Part shown: positions 1 to 12,264 of the stretch, in pieces
Position numbering within the stretch: the first letter of the stretch is position 1
How the letters are laid out: each line of letters opens with the position of its first letter
Origin: Morella rubra
Lineage: Eukaryota; Streptophyta; Magnoliopsida; Fagales; Myricaceae
Reading direction: 5' to 3'
Length of the DNA stretch: 64,000 nt
Assembly (NCBI GenBank): GCA_003952965.2
Contig: CM025850.1
Coordinates: 20,641,552-20,705,551, forward strand
Position numbers and translations under genes: made by a program
Notes under the pieces: generated by a model
Told to the model about the DNA's origin: nothing
Database searches by the model: none
The model's input: the letters and a program-made list of their open reading frames with translations, nothing else

Positions 1-523
1 ATAAATAAATAAAACATAATTAATTTTTTTAATGTTAAAAAAAAAGGACCAGATCGGGGACCCCCGATCCTTTCCCGGTGGAGGCCCCTTCCACCGTTGG
101 CCGAGTCTGGCCGCCCATAATTGGGCGGTTAGAGGACGGAGGAGGAGTCCCTCCTCCACCCCGGCTCTGGGGCGGCTGGGGGACCTCCTAATTTTTTCCC
201 GATGGAGGGGGCCTTCACCGTGAAAGCTGATCCTTTCCTTTTTTTTTTTTTTTAAAAAAAAAAAACAATAATAAAATTTAATTATTTTTTTATTTTATTT
301 TTTTACTGACATGTGTCACATTGCGATTGAGCAAGATTTTTTTTTTAATTGAGCTCAATTTTCATGTGAAGTCATTAGCCACATGTGTATTTCTGTCCAC
401 TAAGTTGACGATAAGATCGATTTGGTAATGGGTACTCACCCTATGGATATTTAAGAAAAATCGAACCCTGAGGACCAAACTGAGAAAAGGTCAAATCCCA
501 GAGACGTACAGAGTAATTTAACC
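1..523. mobile_element. Partial foldback MITE, Mutator-like family (left end outside window)
   Basis: Bases 310-523 match the right half of the complete element at 1784-2296: a 'gtgtcacattg.gattg' block, 'ccacatgtgtatttc.gtcca', 'atttggtaatgggt', 'aaaatcgaaccctgaggacc' and the terminus ending 'gacgtacagagtaattta'. The left terminus lies before base 1. The interior (40-235) differs from the full copy; it is GC-rich and carries short complementary segments such as gatcggggacccccgatc. No coding capacity was seen. Same family is seen directly; the Mutator assignment is borrowed from the 9-bp target duplication of the other copy. Confidence 0.65.
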
Positions 524-839
524 TTAATTATATATACAATTATTAAGTTTAACTAAAATATTGTCGAGAAAAAAATAAACTTAGTGAAATAAACAATTTT
601 CTTAAAAATAACTAATGCTTTGTAGTGGAATTAGGATAGTCTCCAATTTACTATCCGAATGGGAGAAAGAGATAGAAATAAGATATAAAACATATATACC
701 ATATTTATTTCTCTTCAATTTAGAACATTATTCAATATGAAAAATATCTCTATCCTAAGAGATGACATGGCGTCCCCACCACCGCACCCCGGGGCGCGGA
801 AGCTACCATTTATGCGTGAACTATTTTGGACGGTTGGCG

Positions 840-958
840 ACGTGGCCTAGAAACATCTTAGGTGGTAACTGGTAAGACGAAAGACGGAGACGATTTCGGG
901 AAACCCAAGTCAAAGTCGAATTGGCTTCTTCCCCAAGTCAGCCTAAGCCATATAAAAA
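840..958 (+). promoter_or_regulatory. Promoter elements of the AN1 zinc-finger gene: ABRE-like ACGTGGC and TATA box
   Basis: TATAAAAA lies at 951-958, 116 bases before the ATG at 1074, a normal spacing for a plant TATA box plus short leader. An ACGTGGC core, typical of abscisic-acid response elements, is at 840-846. The leader before the ATG is rich in GAAGAA. ABA or stress control would fit the protein family, but it is inferred from one short motif. Confidence 0.5.
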
Positions 959-1073
959 CAGGGCTTTGCTCATCGTTCTTCCCATATTCCATTCCCTCTT
1001 TGATCAAGGCAGAGATTTAATAGCGATAAGGAAAGAAGAAGAAGAAGATTCAGAGAAAGATATACATACAGAT

Positions 1074-1733
1074 ATGGCAGGAGGAACAGAAGCTTTCCCA
1101 GATTTGGGTCAACACTGCCAGCACCCAGATTGCCATCAACTCGATTTTCTCCCTTTCAAATGCGACGGCTGTCGAAAGGTACATACTCCCCTTCGTATCA
1201 GCCTCTTCTGCGTTATATCTTTCGCCTTTTCAATTCCATTTTGAATCATTGCGTCATGTTTTTAAATTTCGATGAATACGCAGGAGTTCTGTTTAGAACA
1301 TAGATCGTGTAGGACCCACGAGTGTCCGAAATCTGACCACAACAGCAGAAAGGTTGTCGTCTGCGAGGTTTGCTCGATGTCGATTGAGACGACGGGGCGG
1401 GATGGAGAGGACGAGAAGGCGGTGTTGAAGAGGCACGAGAAGTCTGGGACCTGTGACCCCAAGAAGAAGAACAAACCGACGTGCCCCGTCAGGCGGTGCA
1501 AGGAGGTGTTGACGTTTTCGAATTCGAGCACCTGCAAGAGTTGCCAGCTGAAGGTGTGCTTGAAGCATCGGTTCCCGGCTGATCATTCGTGCAAACAGGC
1601 ACAGGCGCGTAATGGGCAGTGGAACGACAAGTTCTTGGCCGCTCTGGCTTCGACGAATGGGAGAGATTGTGCCAAGGCTGGACGTGGCTCCGGGTCTCCT
1701 CCAACTACCACTTCATCAATCAAAGCATATTGA
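1074..1733 (+). CDS. AN1-type zinc-finger stress-associated protein (SAP11/12/13 type)
   Basis: Two exons, 1074-1178 and 1284-1733, joined by a 105-bp GT-AG intron in phase 0, give a 184-residue protein. It begins [15 protein letters not shown] and carries two AN1 zinc fingers. The first spans about residues 15-50 (C15, C20, C30, C33, C38, H41, H47, C49); the second spans 102-138 (C102, C107, C119, C122, C127, H130, H136, C138). The linker holds another cysteine pair (C62, C65). There is no A20 finger. This layout is that of the plant SAP11/SAP12/SAP13 subgroup, which is linked to stress responses and may act with ubiquitin. The tail (from about 160) is Ser/Thr-rich. A Mutator-type MITE begins 50 bp after the stop. 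Identity as a two-AN1 protein is clear; which paralogue it is remains open. Confidence 0.92.
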
Positions 1734-1783
1734 GGGATTGCCGGATTTGCTTTGTGTTGTATTCGGCTTTAGATTAAGAAATT

Positions 1784-2296
1784 GGCTAAATTATCCCTGG
1801 GTTTGACCTTTTTTTCAGTTTGGTCCTCAAGTTCGATTTTCTCTAAAAGCATCCCTGGGGTGAGGACTCATTACCAAATAGATATCGAAATGCACACGTG
1901 ACTAACGACTTACACGTGGGAATTGACAGTTGGATTTAAAAAAAAATCTTGCCCAATTGCAATGTGACGCGTGTTAGTACAATAAAAAAAATATAAAAAT
2001 AAAAATAAAACCCAGATCGGGATCCCCCTATCCAGGTTTTTTTTTTTAGATTTTTTTAATTTTTATTTATTATATAACACGTGTCACATTGTGATTGGGC
2101 GAGATTTTTAAAAAAATCTAGCTGTCAATTTCCACGTGTAGGCCGTTAGCCACATGTGTATTTCCGTCCAATGAGTTGACGGCAGGATCTATTTGGTAAT
2201 GGGTCCTCATCCCAAGGATGCTTTTAGGAAAAATCGAACCCTGAGGACCAAATTAAAAAAAGGTCAAACTCCAGGGACGTACAGAGTAATTTAGTC
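1784..2296. mobile_element. Complete foldback MITE with 9-bp target site duplication (Mutator-like)
   Basis: The direct repeat TAAGAAATT flanks the element at 1775-1783 and 2297-2305. The two ends (about 1784-2000 and 2070-2296) are long imperfect inverted repeats: the left starts GGCTAAATTA and the reverse complement of the right end starts GACTAAATTA, and both continue through 'gtttgacc', 'ttggtcctca' and 'attaccaaatagat'. The short unique centre is A/T-rich with a GATCGGGATC segment. No open reading frame of note. A 9-bp duplication with long inverted ends is the hallmark of Mutator-like non-autonomous elements. A second, partial copy occupies 1-523. Confidence 0.8.
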
Positions 2297-2517
2297 TAAG
2301 AAATTTAATACGTGTTTTACAATTCTTTGTTCTTGCAATTGTTTAATGAGAAATATCTGCGTGAATGCTGTTAATTTGTTCTTCTCAAATGGCTTTATAA
2401 TCCCAGGTGCTGATCTAGCATCCCGTCGACCAACTTGTATCGGAATCGAGTAGACCACACGTATTGAAGTGGTTGCAACATAATCAAGGTAGATTGGGGT
2501 TATGTTTAAGATAGCGT

Positions 2518-2697
2518 TGGGCTGTGAAAATTTTCACCCCAATAAAATAACTCCCCAAAATTCTCTTTCTCTTCATCAAATTATCACTTTTCACTCCAAA
2601 TAAATATAAAAAATTAATTACAATTATCTCTCTTTTCACTTTTTCACCAATCCAATACTCCAAAATTTTCAACACCCTAAAATTTCTACAGCCGAAG
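2518..2697. mobile_element. Possible small MITE
   Basis: A 15-base end pair is visible: ggctgtgaaaatttt near 2521 and, in reverse complement, ggctgtagaaatttt ending near 2695. The interior is C/T- and A-rich and non-coding. No convincing target site duplication was found, so the call rests only on the terminal inverted repeat. Confidence 0.35.
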
Positions 2698-2891
2698 ACC
2701 ACCTAAATATCCAATTAAAATGATTTTGCACCATATCAGCATGTATGATGATTATATGCTTTAATTATTGAGGAACCAGCAACCATGAATAAATCTCCTG
2801 CATAGAAACGTGAATCAGCGACCCCAAAAGATGATGCGGCGGAGGGTATGTTGCATACTTTCACTTGATCTTTTGTTTCTAGAGTTATTTT

Positions 2892-3225
2892 TAGGGGTAA
2901 TGTCATTGTTAGCTCCAAACTATTAGTCAATTTCAAACTCGTCTTTCTAATTATGAAAACGGCAATTTACATCCTCTAACTTTCGAAAAACACAAACTTT
3001 CGAAAAATCATCACACCTAGTTCAAATCAAAAGTCAGACAGAAATATGTATAAAATGACCAAAATACACCTCCAAGACAATTTTAAAAAATAAATAAATA
3101 TTTGAAAAATAAATTAAAAATTAAAGATTGTTGAAATAAAAGACATAAATCGCCATTTTCATAATTAGGGAGGCAAGACTGAAATTAGCCCATAATTAAC
3201 GGACGAACAATGAAATCATCCCTTA
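2892..3225. mobile_element. Foldback MITE-like element
   Basis: The ends are imperfect inverted repeats of about 70 bases. The left contains 'taggggtaatgtcattgtt' and 'ctaattatgaaaacggcaa'; the reverse complement of the right contains 'taagggatgatttcattgtt' and 'ctaattatgaaaatggcga'. The centre (about 3060-3130) is A-rich. It has no coding capacity. I could not fix a target site duplication, so the superfamily is not assigned. Confidence 0.6.
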
Positions 3226-3530
3226 TTTTGATCAAATTGACACTCATGTCTATATGGTGTCTGGCAGATTGAATCACTCTTCGTTCCAAATGAACTCTTG
3301 AAACCGTATGCAAAATGAACCTTAACTACCTAGTTTGACACACCAGTAGTACAATTGTACACATCCTGTTATAAACAAACCAATTACGATCTATTTCTCA
3401 AGCAAGTTCATCTCAAGGCGCTACAAAAGCAACCCTCTCATATTTCAAATTCACGAATACATACACTCTATAAGCGTGTGAATATTTACTACAATATAAC
3501 GACTAAAGAATCTCTATAATATGTAGCAAG
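3226..3530. other. No gene seen (3' flank of the SAM-domain gene)
   Basis: AT-rich sequence following the stop codon of the minus-strand SAM-domain gene; it probably includes that gene's 3' UTR and polyadenylation region. No other open reading frame or repeat was recognised. Confidence 0.5.
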
Positions 3531-6018
3531 TTAACGTTTGCAGCTATGGTTGTTGCTTGAACGGTGCAAGAGTGCAAGAATCTTCTTCCTTGGTCCCTGC
3601 ATTTCAAGAAGCTCTCAGTGAGAAAAGAAGAAGAAGAAGAAGAAGCGGCATTCATAGACCAAATAGAGACGGAAGGAAAGACAGTACCATAGGTATCCCC
3701 ATCTCTTTGAGATCCTTGTCGCCCATCTGCTTCAACGCAGTCATGTCTACCTATATATCAGGAAATTCAAGCACTAAGATAATTGGTTTATGCATTTCCA
3801 AGGCTCACCACTCCGTACAGACTGATGTTCCTCATGCTACTTTCACTTGTCTTCACTTGGAACATAAATCGTCACAGCAGATATCACTTGCTTCCCTCAG
3901 AAACAACATATCAATAGCTTACAATTTTTATCCAAAATATGACCGGAAGATATGCATAGACATTCCACCAGAGGATAAATCATCACAGCAGATATCACTT
4001 GTTTTTTTTTTTTCACTTTTTTCAAAATTTTCAATTTTTTCTGGTTTTGATTCTTGAAGTATGTAAAAGAAGGTAAACTACCTCTTCAGCACAGAAATGA
4101 ATGTGATACTTTCCCAAACCGAGTGATTGCAACAGGCCAGCAACGGTGAGAGGTTCCTCAACCTGTAGAAATTAGAAAAGCCAGACAACAGAGATATATC
4201 ATGCAAGTGCAGGACTATAGATGACTGACAGCAACTAACAGAAGTGGTTCAGCAGGAAAGTCATACCGCGTGATAACTTTTCTGCCCAAAGTTACTCATT
4301 AGTGCAAGATGTGTGACTGGCTTGGAAGTTTCAGAAGGACCTTTCGCTATAAAGGGTGTAGAGCCTATTGGCCTAGACAAAGCATCCTTGCTCAAAAGCC
4401 ATCCAGCTCTTGAAGCACTGGCTTCTCTTGCCGATGGTACTTGGCGCGGGTCAGCAAAATCTATTGGTGTTGAGAATCCTCTAGAATCTTTAAACCTAGA
4501 TCTTTCTGTGGGTCTCTGCTGCAGCATGTTATGACTTGCTGAAAGCTGAATGGTTTTTGACAGGGTTTTGTGCTGATCCATCTTCCCATGCTCTCCAACA
4601 GCCCTGTGAACTTGTTTTAGGCTTTTCCTCATCAGTTTTAATCGGAGGTCATTGGGACTAATCCGGGAACCTTTACTCATATAAGGGTACCAGAGTCAGG
4701 GCAAAGAAAGCATATGAAGAACAAAAGATGATAAAGACTAATATGGGCAGGATTGGTCGTCACCATGCACTTCATTGCTACCCCAACTCCAATTCCTACC
4801 ATCTCCTCGTTGCCTGTGAATGTTATACAACACATTAATTCTAAACTAGAAACAAATTTTCTGACAACTAAATCAGACGCAGGGGTAACTTATCCTGGGA
4901 ATTCCACAAACAAAACCATGATGCCCTGCTTTATGAGACTAAGTTTCCTGAAACTGCGGTCTTTGGTTGATAAGAAAAACTAGGAAAAAGAGAGAAATAA
5001 TACATTTAGGATTTTGAAATTAATTATTACACCACACTAGACCATAATTACCCAGGTGGTTAGCGTTTCAAATGAGCTTTCCAAGATCAAAAGCTAAAAA
5101 CATTGTAACGGCTCCATGGGTGGGGGAAGTTGAAACGAATGCTGCTGGCTGACCCCCCGAATAAAATAGTAGGGTTGACCTGAGCAAAATAAATGGGGAT
5201 TTCAAAATTTAAGTTCTTCCTTTCTGCTGGTATTGTAGTATCCGAAAAAAGCATCAAGCTTCTCCTTTATTTCATCGCATATTAATAAATGTATTTTCAA
5301 TGTATCAAGAGCCTGTGTAGTGCTAGCATAATAGTAACCTACAAACTCATTTGCTGAAGAATATTCAAAACCATCAACCTAGAGCATCCTTCACAAAAAC
5401 CAACCCATAATAAACATTCACGAAGAAACAGAACAACACGCACCGTTTGTTCGTTAACAAAAACCCATTAGAAGTACTCCCTATTCTGTCTCTAAACCGT
5501 TTGCTTCCAGTCATTGCCTTAGTATCAGCTCGTGGGTGCACATACTCTGATAATCTTTCTCCCCTCTTTACCACCTGTAAAAACATTGAATCACACAGAC
5601 TCATTCACACGAGCTTCCAATTGAAATACACAAACGCACAAAAAGCACAATAAACTGTACTCGGTTAAATCAACAGAGTGAGTAACTTCTCCAAAACCAG
5701 AATCCGACAACTCATAACATCTATTAGTTCAACAACAAAGAGAGGTATAGAGTAGAATCACACAAAAACTAATTCAACCATAAGCAAGGTTGAAGTTTTT
5801 ATAACCGAAAAGCCTAGCCGATACCAACCCAGTGCTCTATTGGGAGTGCAATATCACGGTAAAAGAAACCAGAACATGGAACCGAACAGACAGTAATTCA
5901 CCAAGAATACCCGACAAATAAAAAAGGAACAAAAGAAAGACATAAACTCAGCGACACACGTATATATATGCACCTGACCAGAGCGGCCAAGGGTGATCGT
6001 GAAACGTGGCTTCGACAT
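3531..6018 (-). CDS. SAM (sterile alpha motif) domain protein, plant-specific family
   Basis: Seven exons can be joined: 5974-6018, 5444-5574, 4739-4813, 4267-4675, 4082-4162, 3688-3750 and 3531-3596. Together they give 870 bases, 289 residues plus TAA. The N-terminus reads MSKPRFTITLGRSGQVVKRG, typical of a plant SAM-domain family. The middle is basic and disordered-looking. The SAM domain is at the C-terminus, from about residue 222 (TVAGLLQSLGLGKYHIHF) through VDMTALKQMGDKDLKEMG to GPRKKILALL, and the protein ends 11 residues later. SAM domains mediate protein-protein or RNA contacts; no function is established from this sequence. The junction of exons 3 and 4 implies a 63-base intron (4676-4738), unusually short, and is the least certain part; it does keep the frame. 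All other junctions are GT-AG and in phase. Confidence 0.85.
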
Positions 6019-8172
6019 TTTCCGTGAGCGAAAACGATGGACCTTACTAGCGATTTACGAGAGACCTATTTCACTATGTATCCTGTTGGCGAAGGGAAAT
6101 TCGAGTCAATGAGTGGAAAAATCAATGCTCGAAATCATTGGAAACCCTAATTTTGTTACGTTGCCAAGAAGGAGGAGAAGAACTTAAGAAGAACGGTATA
6201 CAGGACAGCATCGGGGTTCCTTCGTGGAGAAGGAGCAGAAGATTCGTAGTGGGCAACGGCGTCAACCGTTGAAGTCAATCCGATGGGCCGGTCACGGGTC
6301 ATCGCGATTGTATTTAAAACCCGATTTAGATACGGGTCATTTTTTTTTCTAAGTACATACGGGTCATTGCAATCACGGATTGTTCCCCGATTCGAAATGA
6401 ATGGATATACTAATAGAGCAAAAATTCATTTTATATTTTGTAAATGCGCGAAGTTTACTTCGTAGCAGTATTTGGAAATGTTTAAACCTGCCAATTTTTC
6501 GAATTTGGTTGCCATTTGGGTGCGATTTGGTTACTGATGCAGCTATTTTTAATTGGCCTCTCGAAGTGTCCACCGGGATAAAGTTCAAGGGAGAAGTTCA
6601 GCATTTGGGATGGGTTGAAAGGTTAAAATTCTCCTTCCTTCCTCTTACAAGCAAAGAAAACAAGTTAGGACTCGGGGTCCTTCATGTAACGGGATTTCTT
6701 CGATGTCATTATTAGTCATCATCTTTTTATATCTTTTGTTTACTTGTTCGATTATCAAGGAGAGTGAGTTTGCTTATCGTTCCGTTTTGTTTCCCATTTT
6801 TCATATATCTTCCTTCTTTTTCTGTCTAGGCCGGGTCTTGATGGGCTGCAGCCTTGTACTTTTATTCTTATTTCTTATTTCATCTCTTCGGGGTGTCAGC
6901 TCCCTCCCCATCTTTTATGACTGATCTCCAATTTTCATGTACTTTCTACCCCTTATTTATTAAGTGGGGTCCATTTTTCTTCACTTTCTTTCCCCATTAG
7001 TCTTCAGGAAGGTGGTCTCTGTTTGCTCATTTATTGGTTAGATATTATTCTTTCAAGCATCATTTTTGTCAGGAAAACATATGATTAACTCTCTTTTAAG
7101 CCTCACATTTTCATGCTTGACGTGACTCCCATTTCAGAGGGTTACCAATCTTTTTTTCAATAGTGATTTGCGGTTGATGAGATCTTGTTGATATTATGAT
7201 GAGCCTTTTCCATTATATCTTCCCCAGGGCTCGTTTCTTTTCTGATTGGGCTGAAAAAAAAAATCTATTTCCATCGGTTGCCATTTTTGTGGGAGTTGCT
7301 ATTGATTATTTTGCTTGCAATTTTGGAATTTTTTTTTTCTGATTTATTGGGATTTGGTTGAGATTTGAATTTTTTTTTTTAAATCTGTGCGATGCTGTCA
7401 TTTTTGTGCGATTGATTATTTTGCTTGCAATTTTTTAATTTTTGTTTAAAATTTATTGATTTGCTGGGTGGCGATAACAACTACAGCCACCGCTACCACC
7501 TTAGTGCCAGTTTCCTCTCCTAACAGTGCCATTTACTGTGTCCATTTTTGAATAATTGGCCATAGTGGTAGCGGTGCCGGTAGAGGACATAACCGCCACC
7601 GCCACCGTTTATGCACAGCTTTAAACTTCACTGTGTTTGACTAGAAATGAAAGAAGTTGGGGGCATCTCCTTGATAATCTATTGTTTTTTTTTTTTGAAG
7701 GGTCAAGGTCAACAATGCTGTGGTGGTTACGAAAAATGATCTATCGTTTGAATTATTAGTGGGAGAGGTTGATATTAATGCGCAAAGTTCTAGACCCCAA
7801 ACTTTATATCAAAGTTTCAGCCATTGTCAAAACTAAACGTCTTTCCTATTCTTTTTCATTTGCCTTTCTCTCTTTCTCTTTTATTTTCACTCCCTTTCTT
7901 TCACCTCTTTGTTTGTTAGTATATGCACCGACTGGTACCACAGCCGCTGCATCTAAAACACCATACAGGCCAGGTACGAATGCAGGAAACCATGGCTGTT
8001 ACGAAACACTGACGCATCTGATTAAATGTAGAACAATAGAAGGAAACAGGAAGGCCAGATATGGCTACTGATTAGCGCCCCAATATACATACAATGATGA
8101 TTATCTCCCTCATTTCTCGCTGGATCCGAAAGGTGGCTGTTTGAACAAGTAATTATGATACACTAAATCACG
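6019..8172. other. Intergenic, no gene recognised
   Basis: This lies between the start of the SAM-domain gene and the stop of the FTR gene, so it should contain the promoter of the former and the 3' end of the latter. Open frames here are short and look random. A direct repeat of 'gattattttgcttgcaattt' occurs near 7304 and 7409, and a hairpin-like repeat lies at 7478-7605. Poly-T tracts are frequent. No known domain was recognised. Confidence 0.5.
7478..7605. repeat. Imperfect inverted repeat (GCCACCGCTACCACC / GGTAGCGGTGCC)
   Basis: 'ccaccgctaccaccttagtgcc' near 7480 faces 'ggccatagtggtagcggtgcc' near 7558, separated by about 55 bases, and is followed by a GCCACC-rich run near 7595. This could be the remnant of a small foldback element. 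No target site duplication seen. Confidence 0.4.
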
Positions 8173-11100
8173 TTACATATTTGCTGTCGCTTCTTTGATC
8201 TCTTCCAAGGAGATGGTCTGCAATGGCAACACAACGTTGGATTTGTATTAGGCAAGAATCATAATTCCAATTACAACACGTATAATTATAAGGATGCAAT
8301 TGGAAGCTTCCAATTAATTGTAGTAGCAGGTGCGCTAGTTGCATGCGTGTGGCCAACCGTGAGTGCCTATGCATCTGTCTGATTTGGTTTTCTTCCTTCA
8401 GAATATTTTGATGGCAATACAGCGTCATAAGCACATTTCAACATGTCAATTGTCAAGTCCAAATTAAGAACAGCGGCTCATATCTTTGTCCTATCGATAT
8501 ATTAATGAGTGCCACTACGAACTCTATTAAACCAAAAAGTTGAAATAATTACCTGCTCCTTCCCAGCAAAATCATTGTCGGGAGTGAGAAAAAGCATGCA
8601 GTGGCATTCCTTCCTGCCAAGATCAATAACCGTACATTTTAATTTCAAAGGCCAGATTTGCATGTATCAGACTAATCAATCGAGGAAAATCATAATAATC
8701 TGCAATAACAAGTGAATTCACATATCAGAGGTTTAGACAAGCTTGAAAAGCTTCTGATTCAAGCCCAATTCAATAAAAGTAACTTCATCATTTTAGTAGC
8801 ATTAGATTTTAACATCTAACTGAACAGACTCCAATTCTCGAGATTTCAGAATGCAGACTGTCAATAGAATTTACCAATGCCTGAATAAATGCTGCTATCC
8901 ACATCCCAAACTGGACAGGCATGAGTGTCCTCAATGAAATTCGACTTGTGGCCATAAATTGTACTTCAAAAAGGGTTCTGTGATCCTCAGAGGTAACTCT
9001 TGCAGCTAACAATCTAATGTGCCCTACAATAACAATGACTAAAGCCTTGAACTTGCTATGTTCTATGCAGAATTCCAAAAGAACTTAAACTCGGCTTTTG
9101 CAAAGAAATCAATTACAATAAACCATTAAAAAGGCATTAAGCACTCATACTTCATTGTCATCTCCTCAGTGGCCAAAATAAGAACTGCAAATATTCAAAT
9201 ATAGTAAACCTAGCTCCAATGCAGCCCTTAAGCACTTCTACTGCATAGCAAGCATTTGCAAAGCATGATTTGATTTGCTTGTTAGAAGCTTAGCGATAGC
9301 AAGTAATTATCCTGGGAAAAAGCACAGAATATCCTTTCACTTCATTGACCAAGCACCAACAATCTTATGCTCACAAGGATTACAACTAACTTTAAGCCTC
9401 AACATTCAGAAATAACGTATTTCTGACAGCTTAATTAAACTCATCTCAGAATTTTTAATATCTACCTTTCCCTCATAGGAACACATGGACAGTTCCAGAA
9501 ACCCTGCCCAACCTCAGCAGATTTGTCATCATAGTGCCTGAAATACAATAGGAGCATACTAGGATTATGAGAAGAATGGTTCTAACCCCGTGGGGAACTC
9601 ATGGTCCAGGAGTAATTCCACTGGATGTTGAGGACAACGAGGAAAAGATCTGCTAAAAAACAAGAATCGAATAGCAAATATTTACCGACAAGGGCAAAGT
9701 GGTGCACCCAATGAGTCTTTGTGGTCGGCCAATCCCTGTTTAAAATTGAAGATGAGTTTCTTTTATGTATATAACAACAAAATGTTATTCAAAAACCTAA
9801 AGAACAATAGATGCAACAAAGAAAAAAAGGAAGATAAGTAACAAATAGCACAGTAAGTTTAATATCAAGAAATCAGATTGGAAAGAACCTTTACGTTAAA
9901 TATATATCACATTCAGCCATGTGCATTAGAATCAACATGTGACTTAAATATAAGATGTTGATTAGCAAAAAGAAAGACTTAAATTTAAGATGTATCAGAT
10001 CATTTAAGAAATAGTCAGTTTGGAAATTTTGCAAAAAATCTATGTCGGCTGGGAACAATGGTAATACATGGAGAATGTCTATCTAATGTTTGCATACCAT
10101 CAAATAGAGAACCAATTCACAGAGAGCTTTTGTATATATCCAAACTTACATACACACGCACAAGATTGGCCTTTTTACCATCAACAGCTCCAACACTTAT
10201 ATGAACACGTGGAGATTTGGGACATGAGAAACAGACTTAAAGTAGATATATATCTCCTTCACATGCATACATCAAGGGCCATTAATAAAGAATGTCAGTA
10301 TGCACACATCATCCTTCAAAATTATCTGACAGGACTTAAGTTACACAAGTTTTAATGTCAAAGGCCATTTGTTGCAGAAAAAAACTATGAAGAACCAAGA
10401 GGCAAAAAGGCTAAGCTCCCACAAATTGGGAACCCACTCTTACTTACAAGCAAAAGTAAGTCAGGCTCGAAGATATTCATCTCAATACATCAACCTTCAT
10501 AATTAGTAACGAAAAATCCATTGACAGATAATAAGAAGGTACGAAAGCAGAACCTCCAGAGCAGAATGCCCTTAATGGATGAACAAACATTAGGTTAATT
10601 ATTGCTTGGATAAAGTCTAAAACCAAAAGCGTACATGAGAGGCTCTCTATTTTAGACCTTGTAGACATTTGGGTTCGAAAAAGAGTCTTAAAGATCAACC
10701 CTGCCCAATAACCGGTTATTAGTTTATAAATCCTTAGGGATGTCTAGAATTGCAGTGCATTAATAAACATAAATGTACACTGCATTAACTTATTATAGCT
10801 GGGGATACCTAAGATGTATACAATATGAAAACACCATAAATAAAAAGGAACTTCACAAGACAGACATCCAGATGTAATCATCTTCCACTGTTTATCTGAA
10901 TAAATGTTACCCTTCAGTCTTTGGTTCTGCCCTAAGATTTGGCAGAGAATTTGCCAGTCCATGGAAATTGGTAAGCCAATAATAGAAGTAAGCTTCACTA
11001 AAAGCAACTAAATAAAATTTCTCTGCACTATTTGCAATTACAAAAGCTTAAGTGACCAACAGGATGTCATCATTCAGAAAGCCAAGGAAAATGGCTTTCA

Positions 11101-12163
11101 TCACCAGAATTAATGTACTTTAACCTAAAGTATGTCGTGAATCTTGTTGCACTTCACACTACTATTTAAACTCACAAAGTCATTAAATTATGTTCTGATT
11201 TGGTGGACTTGAAAATCTAACCACTCTGATACCCCGTAATTCCAAAGCACCAACCATCTCATGTCCTATAACACATAGGTTCTGCTATAACAACCAGCCG
11301 ACTTCACTACTCCATACATTCCACTCCCGCTAGACTCAAATGAAATATACAAAATGCAGATACTAACGAAGAATGTCAAATATACTTTGCTAACAAAAAC
11401 ATATTCAACATCAATCATCACACATTGTGAATTGAATCCAGCAGCAATGTATACCTTGATAACAACAGACGTCACTCCCTTGTCAACGCAGAAGTATGTT
11501 CCCGACTTACGAGCATACTGCTCAGAGAACTTCCTCATTATCTCCATAGACTTCTCAGAAGGTTCCACTGAAACAGCAACGAAGTCAGAAGTACTTCAGT
11601 ATAATTTAGTATAACATTTTCCTTTTGTCTTTTTATCCCTGTTTTGCATCAATAAAGTAAAGTTTAAACTCGTGTGAGTTTTTATCAACACACAAGAAAC
11701 CTATTGGCTCCTAACACACAGAATATGCATATGCGTCAAGAAAAAAGCGAAAAATACAAAGTTCTGCGTAAAAAAGAAACTTAAAAAGAGCAAATGAAAT
11801 TATAAAAGCAAGCATAAAGCTCAAAAATGAACTCGAATTGAAATATTGTCAATTTAGCTAGTGCACACGGCACATAGAAATAAACAGCTATTTAGATTCA
11901 ATTACAGCATAGCATGCTCTCCATGCTTCGGGAAATGATAGTTTAGGACCTCTAGGACACGATTATACACACAAGAACCTCAAATTTATGCGAAATAACG
12001 AATTAGTTCGAGCAATTATTCAGGAAAATGAAAAAGAAAGGAGTTCAAGTTAGTGGTTACCACTGGCTCGAACGACGAGGCGATGTCTGGAGCGTCCGAG
12101 AGGGGACGTGAACGGCGGAATGCCAATGGTGAACGAGGACGAAGCTTGAGCTTGAAGAGTCAT
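8173..12163 (-). CDS. FTRC: Ferredoxin-thioredoxin reductase, catalytic (beta) subunit, chloroplastic
   Basis: Six exons: 12061-12163, 11455-11567, 9686-9735, 9466-9537, 8553-8613 and 8173-8217. They total 444 bases, 147 residues plus TAA, the normal length for this family. Residues 1 to about 34 are a Ser/Arg-rich chloroplast transit peptide with no acidic residue. The mature protein holds the family signature: EPSEKSMEIMRKFSEQYAR, then FCVDKGVTSVVIKG, CPCRHYDD, GFWNCPCVPMRER and KECHCMLFL. These give the cysteines that bind the 4Fe-4S cluster and form the redox-active disulfide (CPC, CPC and CHC motifs). In the stroma the enzyme passes electrons from ferredoxin to thioredoxins and so links light to enzyme activity. 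All introns are GT-AG; intron 2 is long (9736-11454). Seen as a single copy in this window, in unique DNA outside the palindrome. Confidence 0.96.
9736..11454 (-). other. Long intron 2 of FTRC, no internal gene
   Basis: This 1719-bp AT-rich intron lies between the exon ending VVIK and the exon starting GLADHKDS. Short open frames within it show no recognisable protein and no splice-compatible exon. No mobile element ends were identified. Confidence 0.6.
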
Positions 12164-12255
12164 GGTGGCCGATGATTACTACAAGTCTACAACAAGGAAT
12201 TAGCTCTTATGCGTGAGAGGGAGAGAGCGCTCCGTGATTTGTTTATTTTTGCACT

Positions 12256-12264
12256 CTATATATC
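12256..12264 (-). promoter_or_regulatory. TATA-like element of FTRC
   Basis: On the minus strand the bases read GATATATAG, about 95 bases before the FTRC ATG, followed by a leader containing a GAGA run (CTCTCTCCC on the minus strand). Position and sequence fit a TATA box; no transcript data support it. Confidence 0.4.

Noticed and set aside
3557..4057. 166-codon plus-strand ORF
   Set aside because: Antisense to exons 6 and 7 of the SAM-domain gene; the protein has no recognisable family.
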